A stretch of 64,000 bases of DNA from Paenibacillus lupini (GCF_011761355.1 NZ_JAASRW010000006.1:248001-312000); one strand, 5' to 3'; shown: positions 43,889 through 53,413, numbered from the stretch's first letter. Numbers and translations are program-made. The notes: generated by a model from the letters alone, not told the origin.

Positions 43889-43910
43889 TTTTACATCACT
43901 TTTACATCAA
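43889..43910 (+). repeat. Tandem TTTTACATCA motif beside integrase
   Basis: TTTTACATCACTTTTACATCAA is a direct repeat of a 10-mer 49 bp past the integrase end and resembles arm-type binding sites. A near copy (20/22) lies at 34683-34704. The 247 bp that follow (43911-44157) contain nothing I can name. Confidence 0.45.
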
Positions 43911-44157
43911 TGCCATTTTTCGACCGCTGTATCACAACTTTTAATGTGCTGTACCATATCGAAAAAACCCATCGGTACAAGGGGCTCGGACTCTGTTTAA
44001 CCCCTCACCAAAAAAGCCACCGACTCCACATGTATGGGTTTCGCAATATAGACAGTCTTTCGATGAGTCAGTATTCGCTAAACCATTGCTTAATAAATGA
44101 AAGCGTAAAACCAATATTCTTTTATTTTAATGTCACTCACTTATGAATTGTTCATCG

Positions 44158-44185
44158 AAAAGAAAAACAGCCCATGATATGAGCT
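44158..44185 (-). terminator. Terminator of the restriction-modification operon
   Basis: On the minus strand AGCTCATATCATGGGCT is followed by GTTTTTCTTTTC. Confidence 0.7.
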
Positions 44186-44231
44186 AATAATTGAACATAG
44201 AATCTTGTTTGAACATAAGAAGTTAGCTTAT

Positions 44232-45356
44232 CTATCTCACTTGTAAACTCACCTTACCACCAATACGTTCATCAATGTTTTTCCTTAAATTTCGAACAAC
44301 TTTCTTCTCAATGACAGAAATGTAATCTTCCATTAATTTCATATTTATATTTCCGCTCTCGTCTACAGGAAGTTTAATTTCTACTTCAGGTGCATCTGAA
44401 GCATAGAAATTTCGTGAATAGCTAAATTTACCTGCAATTGATTTGTTGATATTTGGCTGAATATATAACAACACTTTTTTGCTATATTCAGTAGTAGAAT
44501 TATACAGCACAGCAACATGGTCGTCAGCGCCGTATTTATAATTTCTATAAAACGTATTTCCAAACATATCGATGGTTAAACTATTCTCAGGGAAAACTTC
44601 TACTTCGGGATTGCTAATAAAATCAGACAAGCCCATTTTTTCTACACCAGCAGTAATAAATGGTAAATTACCGGGGATACGGTCAAACGATGTTATTCGT
44701 TTTCCACGCTTAATTGTGTCGAATAATTCTTCAAGTTTAAAGGTGCTAAAATTCGAGTTGGCGTGCTTATTAAGGATATATTCATCATAATCTTGTAGTA
44801 GTACGTCTTCATAATTCCCAAAACCAAGTCTATGAAAACATCCATCAATACGTTCCACATATTTCTCTTCAATACGTTTTACATATTTCTCCATATACTC
44901 CCAGTGTGGCTCAGCAGAAGTAGCATCTTTTACTGGTAACTGAATGACACTTTCTCTTATTCTTACATTAGTAGCCTTTATTCCGTAGGCATAACGGCTT
45001 TTTAGTTCTTTCTTTAGCACGGTTATTAGGTACAGAGAATTGTACAAGTTAAGATTTTCGTTTTTCATGTAACTCATAGAACCGCCTGCTTCCTTTAAAA
45101 AAAAAGGCGTATCTACATATGAAAACTCTTGCGTGTTTGAAGAAGCAATAATACAAGGTTCTGATTCAACATTGTTTAGGTATCTATGGTCTACTCTTAG
45201 AAACCCAACTATAGCGTTATTCGCAGACGATTGTCCAACAAAAGGATATAGCTCGCCATCTTCTATTGTTAAACTAGGAATATCAAGCGGTCTTATTTGT
45301 ATCTTCTTTTGCCAAGTTAGTATATCACCCACTCTAAATTTTTTATATTCAATCAA
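44232..45356 (-). CDS. BcgI-like specificity (S) subunit
   Basis: A 374-residue DNA-recognition subunit with two target-recognition domains (residues ~1-180 and ~205-370) separated by a helix (KYVKRIEEKYVERIDG). Each half shows the TRD pattern: FRVGDILTWQ ... FVGQSS, and FKLEELFDTIKRGKR ... PFITAGVEKMG. The likely start is TTG 45356, seven bases behind AGAGGTG; the ATG at 45374 lies upstream of that site. It overlaps the R-M gene by 8 bp. Size and partner match S.BcgI (~340 residues) rather than type I HsdS with a separate HsdR. Confidence 0.85.
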   Translation of the reverse strand: MIEYKKFRVGDILTWQKKIQIRPLDIPSLTIEDGELYPFVGQSSANNAIVGFLRVDHRYLNNVESEPCIIASSNTQEFSYVDTPFFLKEAGGSMSYMKNENLNLYNSLYLITVLKKELKSRYAYGIKATNVRIRESVIQLPVKDATSAEPHWEYMEKYVKRIEEKYVERIDGCFHRLGFGNYEDVLLQDYDEYILNKHANSNFSTFKLEELFDTIKRGKRITSFDRIPGNLPFITAGVEKMGLSDFISNPEVEVFPENSLTIDMFGNTFYRNYKYGADDHVAVLYNSTTEYSKKVLLYIQPNINKSIAGKFSYSRNFYASDAPEVEIKLPVDESGNINMKLMEDYISVIEKKVVRNLRKNIDERIGGKVSLQVR

Positions 45357-47382
45357 TATATTCACCTCTACCATTCAGCAGTTGGTTAACTTCAAAAGAA
45401 AGATAGTCGCCAACTGTTTTCATAAAATCTTCTTCAGTTGGTGTTGTGTCATTAACTTGGTGAACTTCAAAATTCCAATCAGTGCCTGAATCAGTGATTA
45501 AATCTTCAACATATACTTCATCAAGATTCCAAAGCTCATAATGAAAGTCAGGGTTTCTAATTGCTGCTTTTCCTAGTCTGAAAATTTTCACAATATCTTG
45601 ATAACGTTCTGCTGGATGGTCAATTTCATAATTTCCTCTTAACGTTCGTTTGTAGCCATCATTTCTGAAATCAATAAATTTAACAGTATCCATTTCAAAA
45701 TTATGAGGTTTCCCTGCTTCAAAGATATAAATCGATGTTTGAACACCAGCGGAGGGTTGGAATGTATCGACAGGCATTTTGATGCTGGCAATCATTGTAT
45801 GGTTTTTGAGTATTCGTTTATTTGTTTTTGTTGCTTTACCACTCCCCGCCGAATCTTGAATGATAATTGCAGCACGTCCGCCTTTCTCCATGAATTTAAG
45901 ACCGTGCTCGATGAAAGGCATTCCATTTTCTTCAAATGTAAAAGGTGGATTCAAAAGTAATTTATCTGCTTTGAACTTTTTGTATAGTTCTGGTGGACGG
46001 TCGAATGAACTACCTTTTTGAATATTACTTGAACCATCGCCACGAAGTATCATATTTGTTGAAGCGAGTGTAAACATTTTTGCGTTCAGTTCCACCCCAA
46101 GAAGTTGCTGCTCTTTGATTTTTCGGATTTTTTCTTTTGCTTTTGTAGTGTTTTTACCGTATGTTCTTTCAGCGTCTTGTATCATTGTTTCCATTGAAGC
46201 AATAAGAAAGCCTGCACTACCTGTTGCTAAATCCATTACTTGAGAATCCAGGTTGACATCAAGAATTAGTGACATCATCTTTGTAATATATGGTGGTGTA
46301 AGAACAATACCGATTTCTTTCCCGTCACCTAATGCATATTTTAAGAAGACACTGTACATTTCCCCCATTATATCCAGGTGTCCTGCTGTCCCATCAATTG
46401 CTGAATAGACATACTCGTAAATGTAGATAAATACTTGTTTTGTAACAGAAGCTTTGCCTTTAATTAGGTTCGCAACCTTCTTATCTAACTGGATTAGTTC
46501 ATCTCGGTCTTTATCAAGGGAAATCGCTTCCCTGAATGAACCTAACATTAACGTTCGTTTATCTTCAGGGATTTGTTTAGTTGTCAGGTATTTTTTGATT
46601 TGGTTAACTATAAGCACTCCATCACGGTCTTCATCATACTGGTCACCGTTTAAGTCGTCAGGAATTAAGCCCCTCCCTTTAACTACCCCGTTCTTATTGA
46701 CGACATCTTGCATTGATAGCAACATTCCTGAAACGTAGACAACACGCTGGTCTACTGGAATATTATGATTGTTCATAAGAACGTTTAAGTTGTTTGCGTG
46801 TTTCTTTAATAACTCTTGAGAATCAATTAAGATACGATGTTTCTCTTTTTCGCTAAGAGTAGCACCCTCATAGAAACTATCAAATGTATTTTGATTTTCT
46901 AAGAAGTTCAAGTTAGTATAACCAGACATCAGTTTCGGCTCTGCCGATGAACCGAATACGTAATACACGGAAATCACTACATCGTCCTCTGATTCACCAG
47001 CAACACCAATTGCAATAACATCCTTGTACTTGTCAGAAGCAATCATATTTTGTGCATAATAAACAGCACCATTAACCGCAAAATCCCTAATAGATTTTTC
47101 GTCCATCTTTAAACCGCTCTTGTTTTTGGCGATAAGTTTGTTAGTATGGAGTTTGTTTTCGATGATAACAGGAATTTGGTATTCTTCAATATGAAAGTCA
47201 GGTTTTCCAAAGGTTGTTTTGTTCTTTGTCTTGGCAGAACCTTTTAAAGCTTCTTTCATATAATCAGACATATTGGATTCAACATTAAAATCTTTTTGAT
47301 TCACAAGACCTAGACTTTCAAGCTCTTTCTTAATATAGTCGTTTACTTGGTCTTCTAATTTCCATTTGATATTATTACTCAT
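45349..47382 (-). CDS. BcgI-like fused endonuclease/N6-adenine methyltransferase
   Basis: A 677-residue restriction-modification protein. The N-terminal nuclease has PD61-62 and E75-x-K77 (GKPDFHIEEY...IIENKL). The methyltransferase has SAM motif DLATGSAGFL near 384 and catalytic NPPF near 476, followed by the HsdM-like C-terminus. Nuclease and methylase in one chain with a separate S subunit is the BcgI (type IIB/IIG-like) design, which cuts on both sides of a bipartite site. No separate HsdR is present. Its own upstream region (47383 on) carries the promoter. Confidence 0.88.
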   Translation of the reverse strand: MSNNIKWKLEDQVNDYIKKELESLGLVNQKDFNVESNMSDYMKEALKGSAKTKNKTTFGKPDFHIEEYQIPVIIENKLHTNKLIAKNKSGLKMDEKSIRDFAVNGAVYYAQNMIASDKYKDVIAIGVAGESEDDVVISVYYVFGSSAEPKLMSGYTNLNFLENQNTFDSFYEGATLSEKEKHRILIDSQELLKKHANNLNVLMNNHNIPVDQRVVYVSGMLLSMQDVVNKNGVVKGRGLIPDDLNGDQYDEDRDGVLIVNQIKKYLTTKQIPEDKRTLMLGSFREAISLDKDRDELIQLDKKVANLIKGKASVTKQVFIYIYEYVYSAIDGTAGHLDIMGEMYSVFLKYALGDGKEIGIVLTPPYITKMMSLILDVNLDSQVMDLATGSAGFLIASMETMIQDAERTYGKNTTKAKEKIRKIKEQQLLGVELNAKMFTLASTNMILRGDGSSNIQKGSSFDRPPELYKKFKADKLLLNPPFTFEENGMPFIEHGLKFMEKGGRAAIIIQDSAGSGKATKTNKRILKNHTMIASIKMPVDTFQPSAGVQTSIYIFEAGKPHNFEMDTVKFIDFRNDGYKRTLRGNYEIDHPAERYQDIVKIFRLGKAAIRNPDFHYELWNLDEVYVEDLITDSGTDWNFEVHQVNDTTPTEEDFMKTVGDYLSFEVNQLLNGRGEYID

Positions 47383-47839
47383 GTATTATAGTTCCTCTCA
47401 AGATTTTGAATTACAATCACGTTTCTATCAGAGTTTTCCATTGGTGTTCCTTTCCCAATAATTTCGCTTTTTCAAATTCTAGATTCAATAGCTCGGACTT
47501 TTATTGATATATAATTTGTGTATATTCAATGAACATAACTGTCGAACCTCTCTTATTCCTCTATAAGTGGTCATCATATTATAGCACAGGAATTCGACAC
47601 CTGTTTTATGGTTATTGATACCGCACTAAATGCCTTATGGCTTCCATTGTACGCACATGATTTTCCAAAAAAAATGGTCAGGGTCGAATAAGGGTGAACT
47701 CTGCCGCGACATCAAAAAACGAATCGCTAGGTACTGGGATAGGATCTATTACAAGCCGTGCAAGCCCTGTAAAGCATATTATCAGAGCCTTCCTCTCGCG
47801 TGGGCGGTTTCTGCCTTTATCAGTCTTACATAAGCCCCA
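47383..47839. other. Upstream region of R-M operon and decayed DNA
   Basis: The first ~200 bp is AT-rich and must hold the R-M promoter. From about 47630 the sequence is the out-of-frame 3' continuation of the resolvase remnant. I see no intact gene. Confidence 0.4.
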
Positions 47840-48377
47840 TAGCGGCTCACAGACTGTCTCAATAGTCTTCGTTGCTTCTTGTTTCCTCCGATTCAACTCC
47901 CGATAAAGTGACCCCTTGCTCACGTCCGTCATTTCTTCAATCTGCGCTAATGTAAATTCTCCACTTTAGTGTAGCTTGATTACCTTGTCTAGCTCCTTCT
48001 TATCTGTCATTGGACGACCGCCCTTGCGTCCACGCGCTCTAGCCGCTTTTAGCCCTGCTACAGTACGTTCATGGATGATTGACTTCTCAAACTCCGCAAA
48101 GACAGCTATCATGCCAAACATTGCCTTACCTGCCGCCGTAGACGTATCAATGTTATCGGACAGGCTTTATGAACTCAACGCCTTTCTTCTTCAAAAGGTC
48201 AAGCGTTTCTATTAGTTTTAATGTCGAGCGTGCCAAGCGGTCAAGTTTGTAAACGATAAAGGTATCGCCTTCACGTAGCATATCTAAAGCCTTTACTAGC
48301 TCGTGGCGGTCATCTTTGCCGCCGCTTGTTTTCTCAATATAGATACGGTCAAACCCGAACTTTTCCATTACGACCAT
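47840..48377 (-). pseudogene. Broken serine resolvase
   Basis: A Tn3-type resolvase/invertase. The first intact frame (48377-48153) gives DRIYIEKTSGGKDDRHELVK, then YKLDRLARS. An extra A near 48170 shifts the frame before the conserved SDNIDTSTAAGKAMFGMIAVFAEFE (continues in another frame). The C-terminal HTH part reads GRKGGRPMTDKKELDKVIKL, then a TAA where the frame should continue SGEFTLAQIEEMTDVSKGSLYRELNRR. The catalytic Ser end is missing at the 5' side. One frameshift and one nonsense mutation, so inactive. Confidence 0.85.
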
Positions 48378-48409
48378 TTGTGAATTGAGTGACTGGTCAA
48401 CGGTAGATA

Positions 48410-49384
48410 CCCTCGCAAAAAATTACCCTCAAACAAGAAGTAATCGTTGCATGAGGGCGTTTACCCCACTCCTAGGAACAGTATCTAACGCAGGTAATCA
48501 AGGAACTGCATGGCATCAGTCAAGCATAAAGTGTATTTTGACTAACGTGACATATAGTGGAACTCTATGCCAACATCGTGAAGAAGTAGTAAGCCACATG
48601 TCTATAGAACGCGTTGAAGTTCCCGAAGATAAACAGATTATCTTTGAGAACGCCCGCCCTGCCCAGCAGTACAAGAACTTATGAAATCAAAAAGAAAGAG
48701 CCACAGAAATGGTCAGGATAGCCTATTTGCACATCTTATGTTGTGCCCTGATTGTGGTCATGGCATGACGTTCCGTAAGGATAGGCTAAAAAAGCAAGAA
48801 TGTGGCTTACGTCTGTTGTGGTTACGTAAAACGTAGCAAGTCGTTTTGCTCTTCCCACATTTTTGGATACGACACATTGCTCGCGGCGGTGAAGAGTGAC
48901 CTTAGGAAACTGATTGGAAGTAACGTCAGATTGGGTACATTGTGCGATGCTGTAAAAGGGAATGTTGGTCAAGAACAATCTGCTTTATCCAAAGAGTTGC
49001 ATAAGTTAAAAAAGCAACAGGAGCAATTAGAGAAGAACGTCCAAGGACTTATTACCCTCTTCTCAAATCAAGCATTGACTCTTGATGCTTTTACCGTCCA
49101 AAATCATCGTATTCTCGCGGAGCAAGAAGCACTTGCTAAACGTAAAGTTGAGTTGGATTCCATTCTCGAAGCACAAAAAGACACGGAAGAGCAATTCCGT
49201 GTCTTTCAGAAACAAACGCGTTATTTGCTAAACTTGATATTGATGATGAGATGATGAGCAAGTTCTAAAACAGTTGCTTCATCAAGTAATTGATAAGATA
49301 GAAGTCCATCAAGATGGCACTATCAAGATTCACTACAATATCGCTCAACCTCAAGTACTGGGCGAATTACTACAAGGGGCTTAG
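48410..49384 (+). pseudogene. Remnant of a large serine recombinase, C-terminal part
   Basis: Several frames together give the C-terminal part of a large serine integrase. These are LHEGVYPTPRNS, then GTAWHQSSIKCILTNVTYSGTL in the recombinase domain, then LMLCPDCGHGMTFRKDR and CCGYVKRSKSFCSSH as the zinc ribbon. A coiled coil (ALSKELHKLKKQQEQLEK...) follows and then the tail HQVIDKIEVHQDGTIKIHYN. The N-terminal catalytic domain is absent and at least three frameshifts are present. Its end is 3 bp from the methyltransferase remnant at 49388, as expected at an attachment junction. Confidence 0.85.
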
Positions 49385-49387
49385 TCA

Positions 49388-49462
49388 TTAGCCCATTTCC
49401 AATTTAAGTAACACTGTACACTCGACATGCACCGTATGCGGAAACATGTATAGCTCAAGCAT
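49388..49462 (-). pseudogene. 3' end of an RlmD/RumA-like 23S rRNA uracil methyltransferase
   Basis: A 24-codon frame reads LELYMFPHTVHVECTVLLKL. FPHTxHVE is the conserved C-terminal signature of the RumA/RlmCD family that makes 5-methyluridine in 23S rRNA. Upstream codons run into stops, so only the gene tail is here. It abuts the recombinase remnant. Genes of this family are known targets of serine-integrase elements, so this is a probable att scar. Confidence 0.7.
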
Positions 49463-49488
49463 AATAAAAATAGTCTTAAAATATTCCA

Positions 49489-49518
49489 AAACAAAAAACT
49501 CGCTCATACGAGCGAGTT
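49489..49518 (-). terminator. Terminator of GH4 gene
   Basis: AACTCGCTC-GTAT-GAGCGAGTT on the minus strand is followed by TTTTTTGTTTT. Confidence 0.9.
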
Positions 49519-49537
49519 CCATAATTAATAAGCGTAT

Positions 49538-51046
49538 TTAAACCTCAGCCGCCGGCCGCTCCTTCGCCTTATCCGACTCAATCGCGTTGCGAGTCGCCGC
49601 CTCTCTATCCTGGCTAAGCTCCTCAACTGTCTTCGTCTTAAGACGTGCAGCGCCTTGATAATTCTCACGCGTTGGCAACAAGTTACCTGCAGCCAAACGC
49701 TTCTCCGCCGCTGCAATAGCTTCCTCGTACTGCGGCAGCCACTTCGCCTGGGCAACCAGCATCTCATCTGCCATCTGCCAGATCTCTTTCGGGTTACATA
49801 CCGCACCGGTAAGCGGGTCCATCATCATTGCTTGGCGGAGCAGCTTGTCGTCGCCGTGGACGGCAGCTTCAACGGCCATACGCTGAACGGAAATGCTGAC
49901 GTTGCAGACTGCTGCAGGACCGAGCGGCAGGTCGCCGACTACTGGCATGTTGATGCCATTGCGGTCAACATAGCCAGGCGCTTCGATAATCGCATCGTCA
50001 GGTAAGTTGGTGATAATGCCATTGTTCACGACATTGAAGTGACCACGGTAGACGCGGCCTGTCTCAAGGCCTTCAATGATATAGGAACCATGCTCTTCAC
50101 CACGGTTCTCGGATGCGTACACGAATGGATCAGCCTGCATCCAGTTCGGGAAATCGGTCTCGAACCAGTTACGTCCTTCCGTACATACACGCAGGTAGCC
50201 ACCTGTTTCACCATTGATCCACACGCCAAGGTCGATCCAGTCCTTAATCTCATCCGCACGTTTGCGGTACCATGGCACGTATTCGCTTAAGTGACCGTTC
50301 GATTCTGTCGAGTAGTAACCGAAGCGGCGCAGCATGTCGATGCGGACCTTTTCTGTCTGAGCGAACTCTTCAACCGCTTCGAAGGCTTCAAGCAAGTCTC
50401 CCGTTCTATCTACGCCGTTAGTCTTAACGGAGATATACCAAGTCTGATGATTAATACCTGCACAGATGATGTCCACATCTTTCTTCTCTAGACCCAGTGC
50501 ACGTGCGATCTGATGATGACCACCTTGAACACCATGGCAGAGGCCAATCGTGCGGACGCCCCCGTACTTATTACAAGCCCAAGTCAGCATCGCCATTGGG
50601 TTCGCGTAGTTAAGGAGCAGCGCATTTGGCTCAGCTACCTCGCGGATATCTTTGCAAATATTGAGCATTTCGGCAATGCCGCGCTGGCCGTACATGATAC
50701 CGCCTGCACAAAGCGTATCGCCGACACATTGGTCGATGCCGTATTTTAACGGAATGTCGATATCATATTGGAAAGCCTCAAGCCCTCCTATCCGCACAAC
50801 GCAGAACACGTAACGCGCATCCTTCAGCGCCTCTCTGCGGTCGGTCGTTGCTTGAATCTCAATCCCCAAACCGTTCTCACGAATATCTCTTTGCACCAGC
50901 TGCGTCACCATGTCGAGGTTATGTTCATTAATGTCTGTAAAAGCAACCTGAATATCCTTAAACTCCGGCACCGCAAGCAAATCTCGCATCAAACCGCGTG
51001 TAAAACCAATACTGCCTGCGCCTACAAAAGCCACCTTAAAACTCAT
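49538..51046 (-). CDS. GH4 alpha-galactosidase/glycosidase
   Basis: A 502-residue NAD- and Mn-dependent glycosidase of family GH4, related to MelA alpha-galactosidase and alpha-glucuronidases. NAD-binding: VAFVGAGSIGFTRGLMRD. Other landmarks: CVGDTLCAGGIMYGQRG, NYANPMAMLTWAC, the metal Cys-His in LCHGVQGGHHQ, and GINHQTWYI. Residues 460-502 are a family-atypical charged tail. The start is ATG 51046 behind AGGAGG; a 30-codon upstream frame is rejected. It follows an AraC regulator on the same strand, its likely controller. Substrate (alpha-galactoside or another) is uncertain. Confidence 0.93.
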   Translation of the reverse strand: MSFKVAFVGAGSIGFTRGLMRDLLAVPEFKDIQVAFTDINEHNLDMVTQLVQRDIRENGLGIEIQATTDRREALKDARYVFCVVRIGGLEAFQYDIDIPLKYGIDQCVGDTLCAGGIMYGQRGIAEMLNICKDIREVAEPNALLLNYANPMAMLTWACNKYGGVRTIGLCHGVQGGHHQIARALGLEKKDVDIICAGINHQTWYISVKTNGVDRTGDLLEAFEAVEEFAQTEKVRIDMLRRFGYYSTESNGHLSEYVPWYRKRADEIKDWIDLGVWINGETGGYLRVCTEGRNWFETDFPNWMQADPFVYASENRGEEHGSYIIEGLETGRVYRGHFNVVNNGIITNLPDDAIIEAPGYVDRNGINMPVVGDLPLGPAAVCNVSISVQRMAVEAAVHGDDKLLRQAMMMDPLTGAVCNPKEIWQMADEMLVAQAKWLPQYEEAIAAAEKRLAAGNLLPTRENYQGAARLKTKTVEELSQDREAATRNAIESDKAKERPAAEV

Positions 51047-51145
51047 AAATAAAGCCTCCTCTTCGCCTATCAGGGTATGGTCGTTCGTTACCCTTATTCT
51101 AGCAGGCGGAAAAAGAAGGCGTTTGCACATTCGCAACGGATTGCT

Positions 51146-52075
51146 TTATATCTTGTCAACTATTTCAACTTCATAGTCGGTCCAGCTTGTGATTGATTTC
51201 TTGGAATTACGGTATTCTGCTGGTGACATGCCCGTCATTTTCTTGAATAGCATACTGAAATATTGACGGCTGTTGAGCCCAATATGATCCGCTATCTCAA
51301 TGATCGGTACGTCCGTACGGGCGAGCAGCATCTTTGCCTTCTCTATGCGCAGATCGACCAAATACTCATTGATCGTCTTGTCCATATTCGATTTGAAAAT
51401 GCGCTGAAGATAGACAGGATGCAGATTAACAGCAGCTGCAATATCCTTGGCCAGGATAGCAGTATCGTAATACTGATGGATATATTCTGTCGCATGGCGC
51501 ACATAATGATGGATTTGGCGCTCCGCGCTATTTTTCGACTCAACGGCAACTAGCCGGGCAACACGGACCAGCAGCTGAGACATAAGCAGATTCGTCATCA
51601 TCTCACGGCCTCGTTCAGCGCCCTCACCGCCTAGATCCAGCTCAAAGACCAGATTCCTCAAATTCACCTGAATATCTTCATAGTCCCTTAGTACAATCGT
51701 ATCCAGCCGCTGCTCTAGCAGCTTCGCAAACATCGGATTATGAGTGGATAGCTGATTCATAGATGGATAAATCCCCTCGCAGGGCTGAAATCCAAATTCC
51801 ACGTTCAGCATCCGGCAGGGACTCCCGCTCTCAACGATCAGCCTATGCGGCACACCAGCATCCAGCATAATAAGATCTCCTTTGCGCATGGCAATGACCT
51901 CTTTATTCGTCTCCACCGTGCAGTTGCCGGATATGACATACATGAACTCCGCCCAATCATGCTGATGGAATCCCATATGAAAGTCTTCCCACTGTTTGTA
52001 GTAATACGCGACGATCTTCGGCCGGAACTCTCCAGACTCTCTCCACTTCGCATCATAAAAGCTGTTCGTACTCAT
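51146..52075 (-). CDS. AraC-family regulator with cupin sensor
   Basis: A 309-residue activator. The N-terminal cupin domain (residues ~10-130) has FHMGFHQHDWAEFMYVISG and GDLIMLDAGVPH. The C-terminal two-HTH DNA-binding domain has LAKDIAAAVNLHPVYLQRIFK and IIEIADHIGLNSRQYFSMLFKKMTGMSPAEYR (key residues named only). ATG 52075 follows GGAGGTG. It reads into the GH4 gene, 99 bp downstream, which has no other regulator; a sugar-responsive control of GH4 is inferred. Confidence 0.92.
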   Translation of the reverse strand: MSTNSFYDAKWRESGEFRPKIVAYYYKQWEDFHMGFHQHDWAEFMYVISGNCTVETNKEVIAMRKGDLIMLDAGVPHRLIVESGSPCRMLNVEFGFQPCEGIYPSMNQLSTHNPMFAKLLEQRLDTIVLRDYEDIQVNLRNLVFELDLGGEGAERGREMMTNLLMSQLLVRVARLVAVESKNSAERQIHHYVRHATEYIHQYYDTAILAKDIAAAVNLHPVYLQRIFKSNMDKTINEYLVDLRIEKAKMLLARTDVPIIEIADHIGLNSRQYFSMLFKKMTGMSPAEYRNSKKSITSWTDYEVEIVDKI

Positions 52076-52136
52076 GTTCCCCACCTCCGCTACCGGTATA
52101 GCTCTATGGTCAGCATATACCCGCTGGAAAGGAAGG

Positions 52137-52622
52137 TCAACGCTTCTCGATCTCATCTACCTTTTGTCCCGGATAAATAACAAAATACCTTGTCCCAAAT
52201 TTCACGGTATAATGTTCCGTTGTAATGCCATATAGCTTCAAGCGTTCTTTTAATCTCCTATAGTAACTGTTTAATCTGCCTCTATCTTTCTTGTTTCCCG
52301 GTTCAAGCTCCTGATTATATCTAGCTTTAAAGATCATCTGAGATGTACAAGACAGCCCTTCTGTAATCATAACGAACAACACACGAATATCATCGGCAGA
52401 CAGCTCCATGGCCTCGCCCCTCGCAAGCCACTCACCTTTGCTTAAGTCCAAATAGATATCATAGTTCAATGGACGATGCAGATTATAGACTTGGGTGATC
52501 TGTTCATTCGTCTTCGCTTCTTCTGAGCAGCTACTTTCGGAATGGATGTAGGTCAGGACATTTTCCCGTTCTACCTCTATATTCCCGTCAACACAGTCAC
52601 ATTCCACTACCATCATGTTCAT
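52137..52622 (-). CDS. Winged-helix-like hypothetical protein
   Basis: A 161-residue protein with no identified family. The N-terminal 60 residues are acidic (GNIEVERENVLTYIHSESSCSEEAKTNEQ, key part EVEREN). The C-terminal ~100 residues (ELSADDIRVLFVMITEG ... KDRGRLNSYYRRLKERLKLYGI ... RYFVIYPG) resemble the OmpR/PhoB winged helix, with a recognition-like Arg-rich helix. No receiver domain. Its gene lies in the same orientation between AraC and the DUF1232 gene. Confidence 0.5.
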   Translation of the reverse strand: MNMMVVECDCVDGNIEVERENVLTYIHSESSCSEEAKTNEQITQVYNLHRPLNYDIYLDLSKGEWLARGEAMELSADDIRVLFVMITEGLSCTSQMIFKARYNQELEPGNKKDRGRLNSYYRRLKERLKLYGITTEHYTVKFGTRYFVIYPGQKVDEIEKR

Positions 52623-52653
52623 GCTATCGTTTCCCCCACTCTGTCTAAATCCC

Positions 52654-53196
52654 TTATTTCACAAAAAACTCCTCTGCCTTGTCACGATGTTCATCCGTAA
52701 TATGAGAGCTAATTGCCTTGTAAGCTAGGAAAATGGCAGTAGCATCATCCCCGTAACCGACTATAGGGAAAATATCCGGAACAAAATCGATTGGCAGAAT
52801 CCAGTATGCAAGCGCACCAATGGCTGTTACTTTTACTTTGGCCGGAGTATTCGGGTCCATTGCACAGAAGTACATGGCAACCGCTTCTTTGGAAAAAGGC
52901 ACCTTTGACGCAACTTTTCTTACTTTTGACCAGAACCCGTTGTTTACGTACTTCACTTGCTCCTCATGGTCCCCGATCTTAGAAATCCAGGAGTCTGTAT
53001 CCACTTCCTCCTCTGCTACTTCTGCTGGAGCCGACTCTACAACGGTGGCGATTTCTTCATCTGAAAAGCTTGCCGGAATCACATCGTCCTGAGCAAGACT
53101 CTCATTACATGCTCCGCATTTTGCCAGCCTCAGCTTCTGAGACTCAACTTCGTTCTTTTGCCCGCAGTTTGGACATTCAACAATAATGACAGACAT
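52654..53196 (-). CDS. Zinc-ribbon, DUF1232 (YkvA-like) protein
   Basis: A 180-residue protein. Residues 8-33 form a treble-type zinc ribbon (CPNCGQ ... CGACNE). An acidic linker of ~50 residues follows. The C-terminal DUF1232 domain has VAMYFCAMDPNTPAKVK and GALAYWILPIDFVPDIFPIVGYGDDATA, a short conserved hydrophobic hairpin with PxDxxPD. Function of DUF1232 is unknown; membrane association is suspected. RBS GGAGGG precedes ATG 53196. Confidence 0.88.
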   Translation of the reverse strand: MSVIIVECPNCGQKNEVESQKLRLAKCGACNESLAQDDVIPASFSDEEIATVVESAPAEVAEEEVDTDSWISKIGDHEEQVKYVNNGFWSKVRKVASKVPFSKEAVAMYFCAMDPNTPAKVKVTAIGALAYWILPIDFVPDIFPIVGYGDDATAIFLAYKAISSHITDEHRDKAEEFFVK

Positions 53197-53324
53197 CTTT
53201 ATCCCTCCAAAAGTTTCAATTTATCCTCTATTCGTTAACGTTATAATATGATTAGATAACCATTATTACCCTCTAAATGTAATAAAACAACAAAGCTTAG
53301 ACAATTAACTTTAGTTAATTCATT

Positions 53325-53356
53325 TGCATAAAAACCCCAGCCCTTGGGTCACAATA
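53325..53356 (+). promoter_or_regulatory. Possible sigma-G-type promoter of tlp
   Basis: TGCATA at 53325-53330 and CACAATA at 53350-53356 resemble the TGMATA / CATAMTA elements of forespore sigma factors, but with 19 bp spacing the match is weak. Confidence 0.25.
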
Positions 53357-53413
53357 GCTCTTGGGTGCTAAACCGGTGCCCGACTACCAAGACGTATAAG
53401 GGGGAATATCCGT

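Noticed and set aside
44232-47382. Complete type I R-M system
   Set aside because: No HsdR translocase gene; nuclease and methylase are in one polypeptide.
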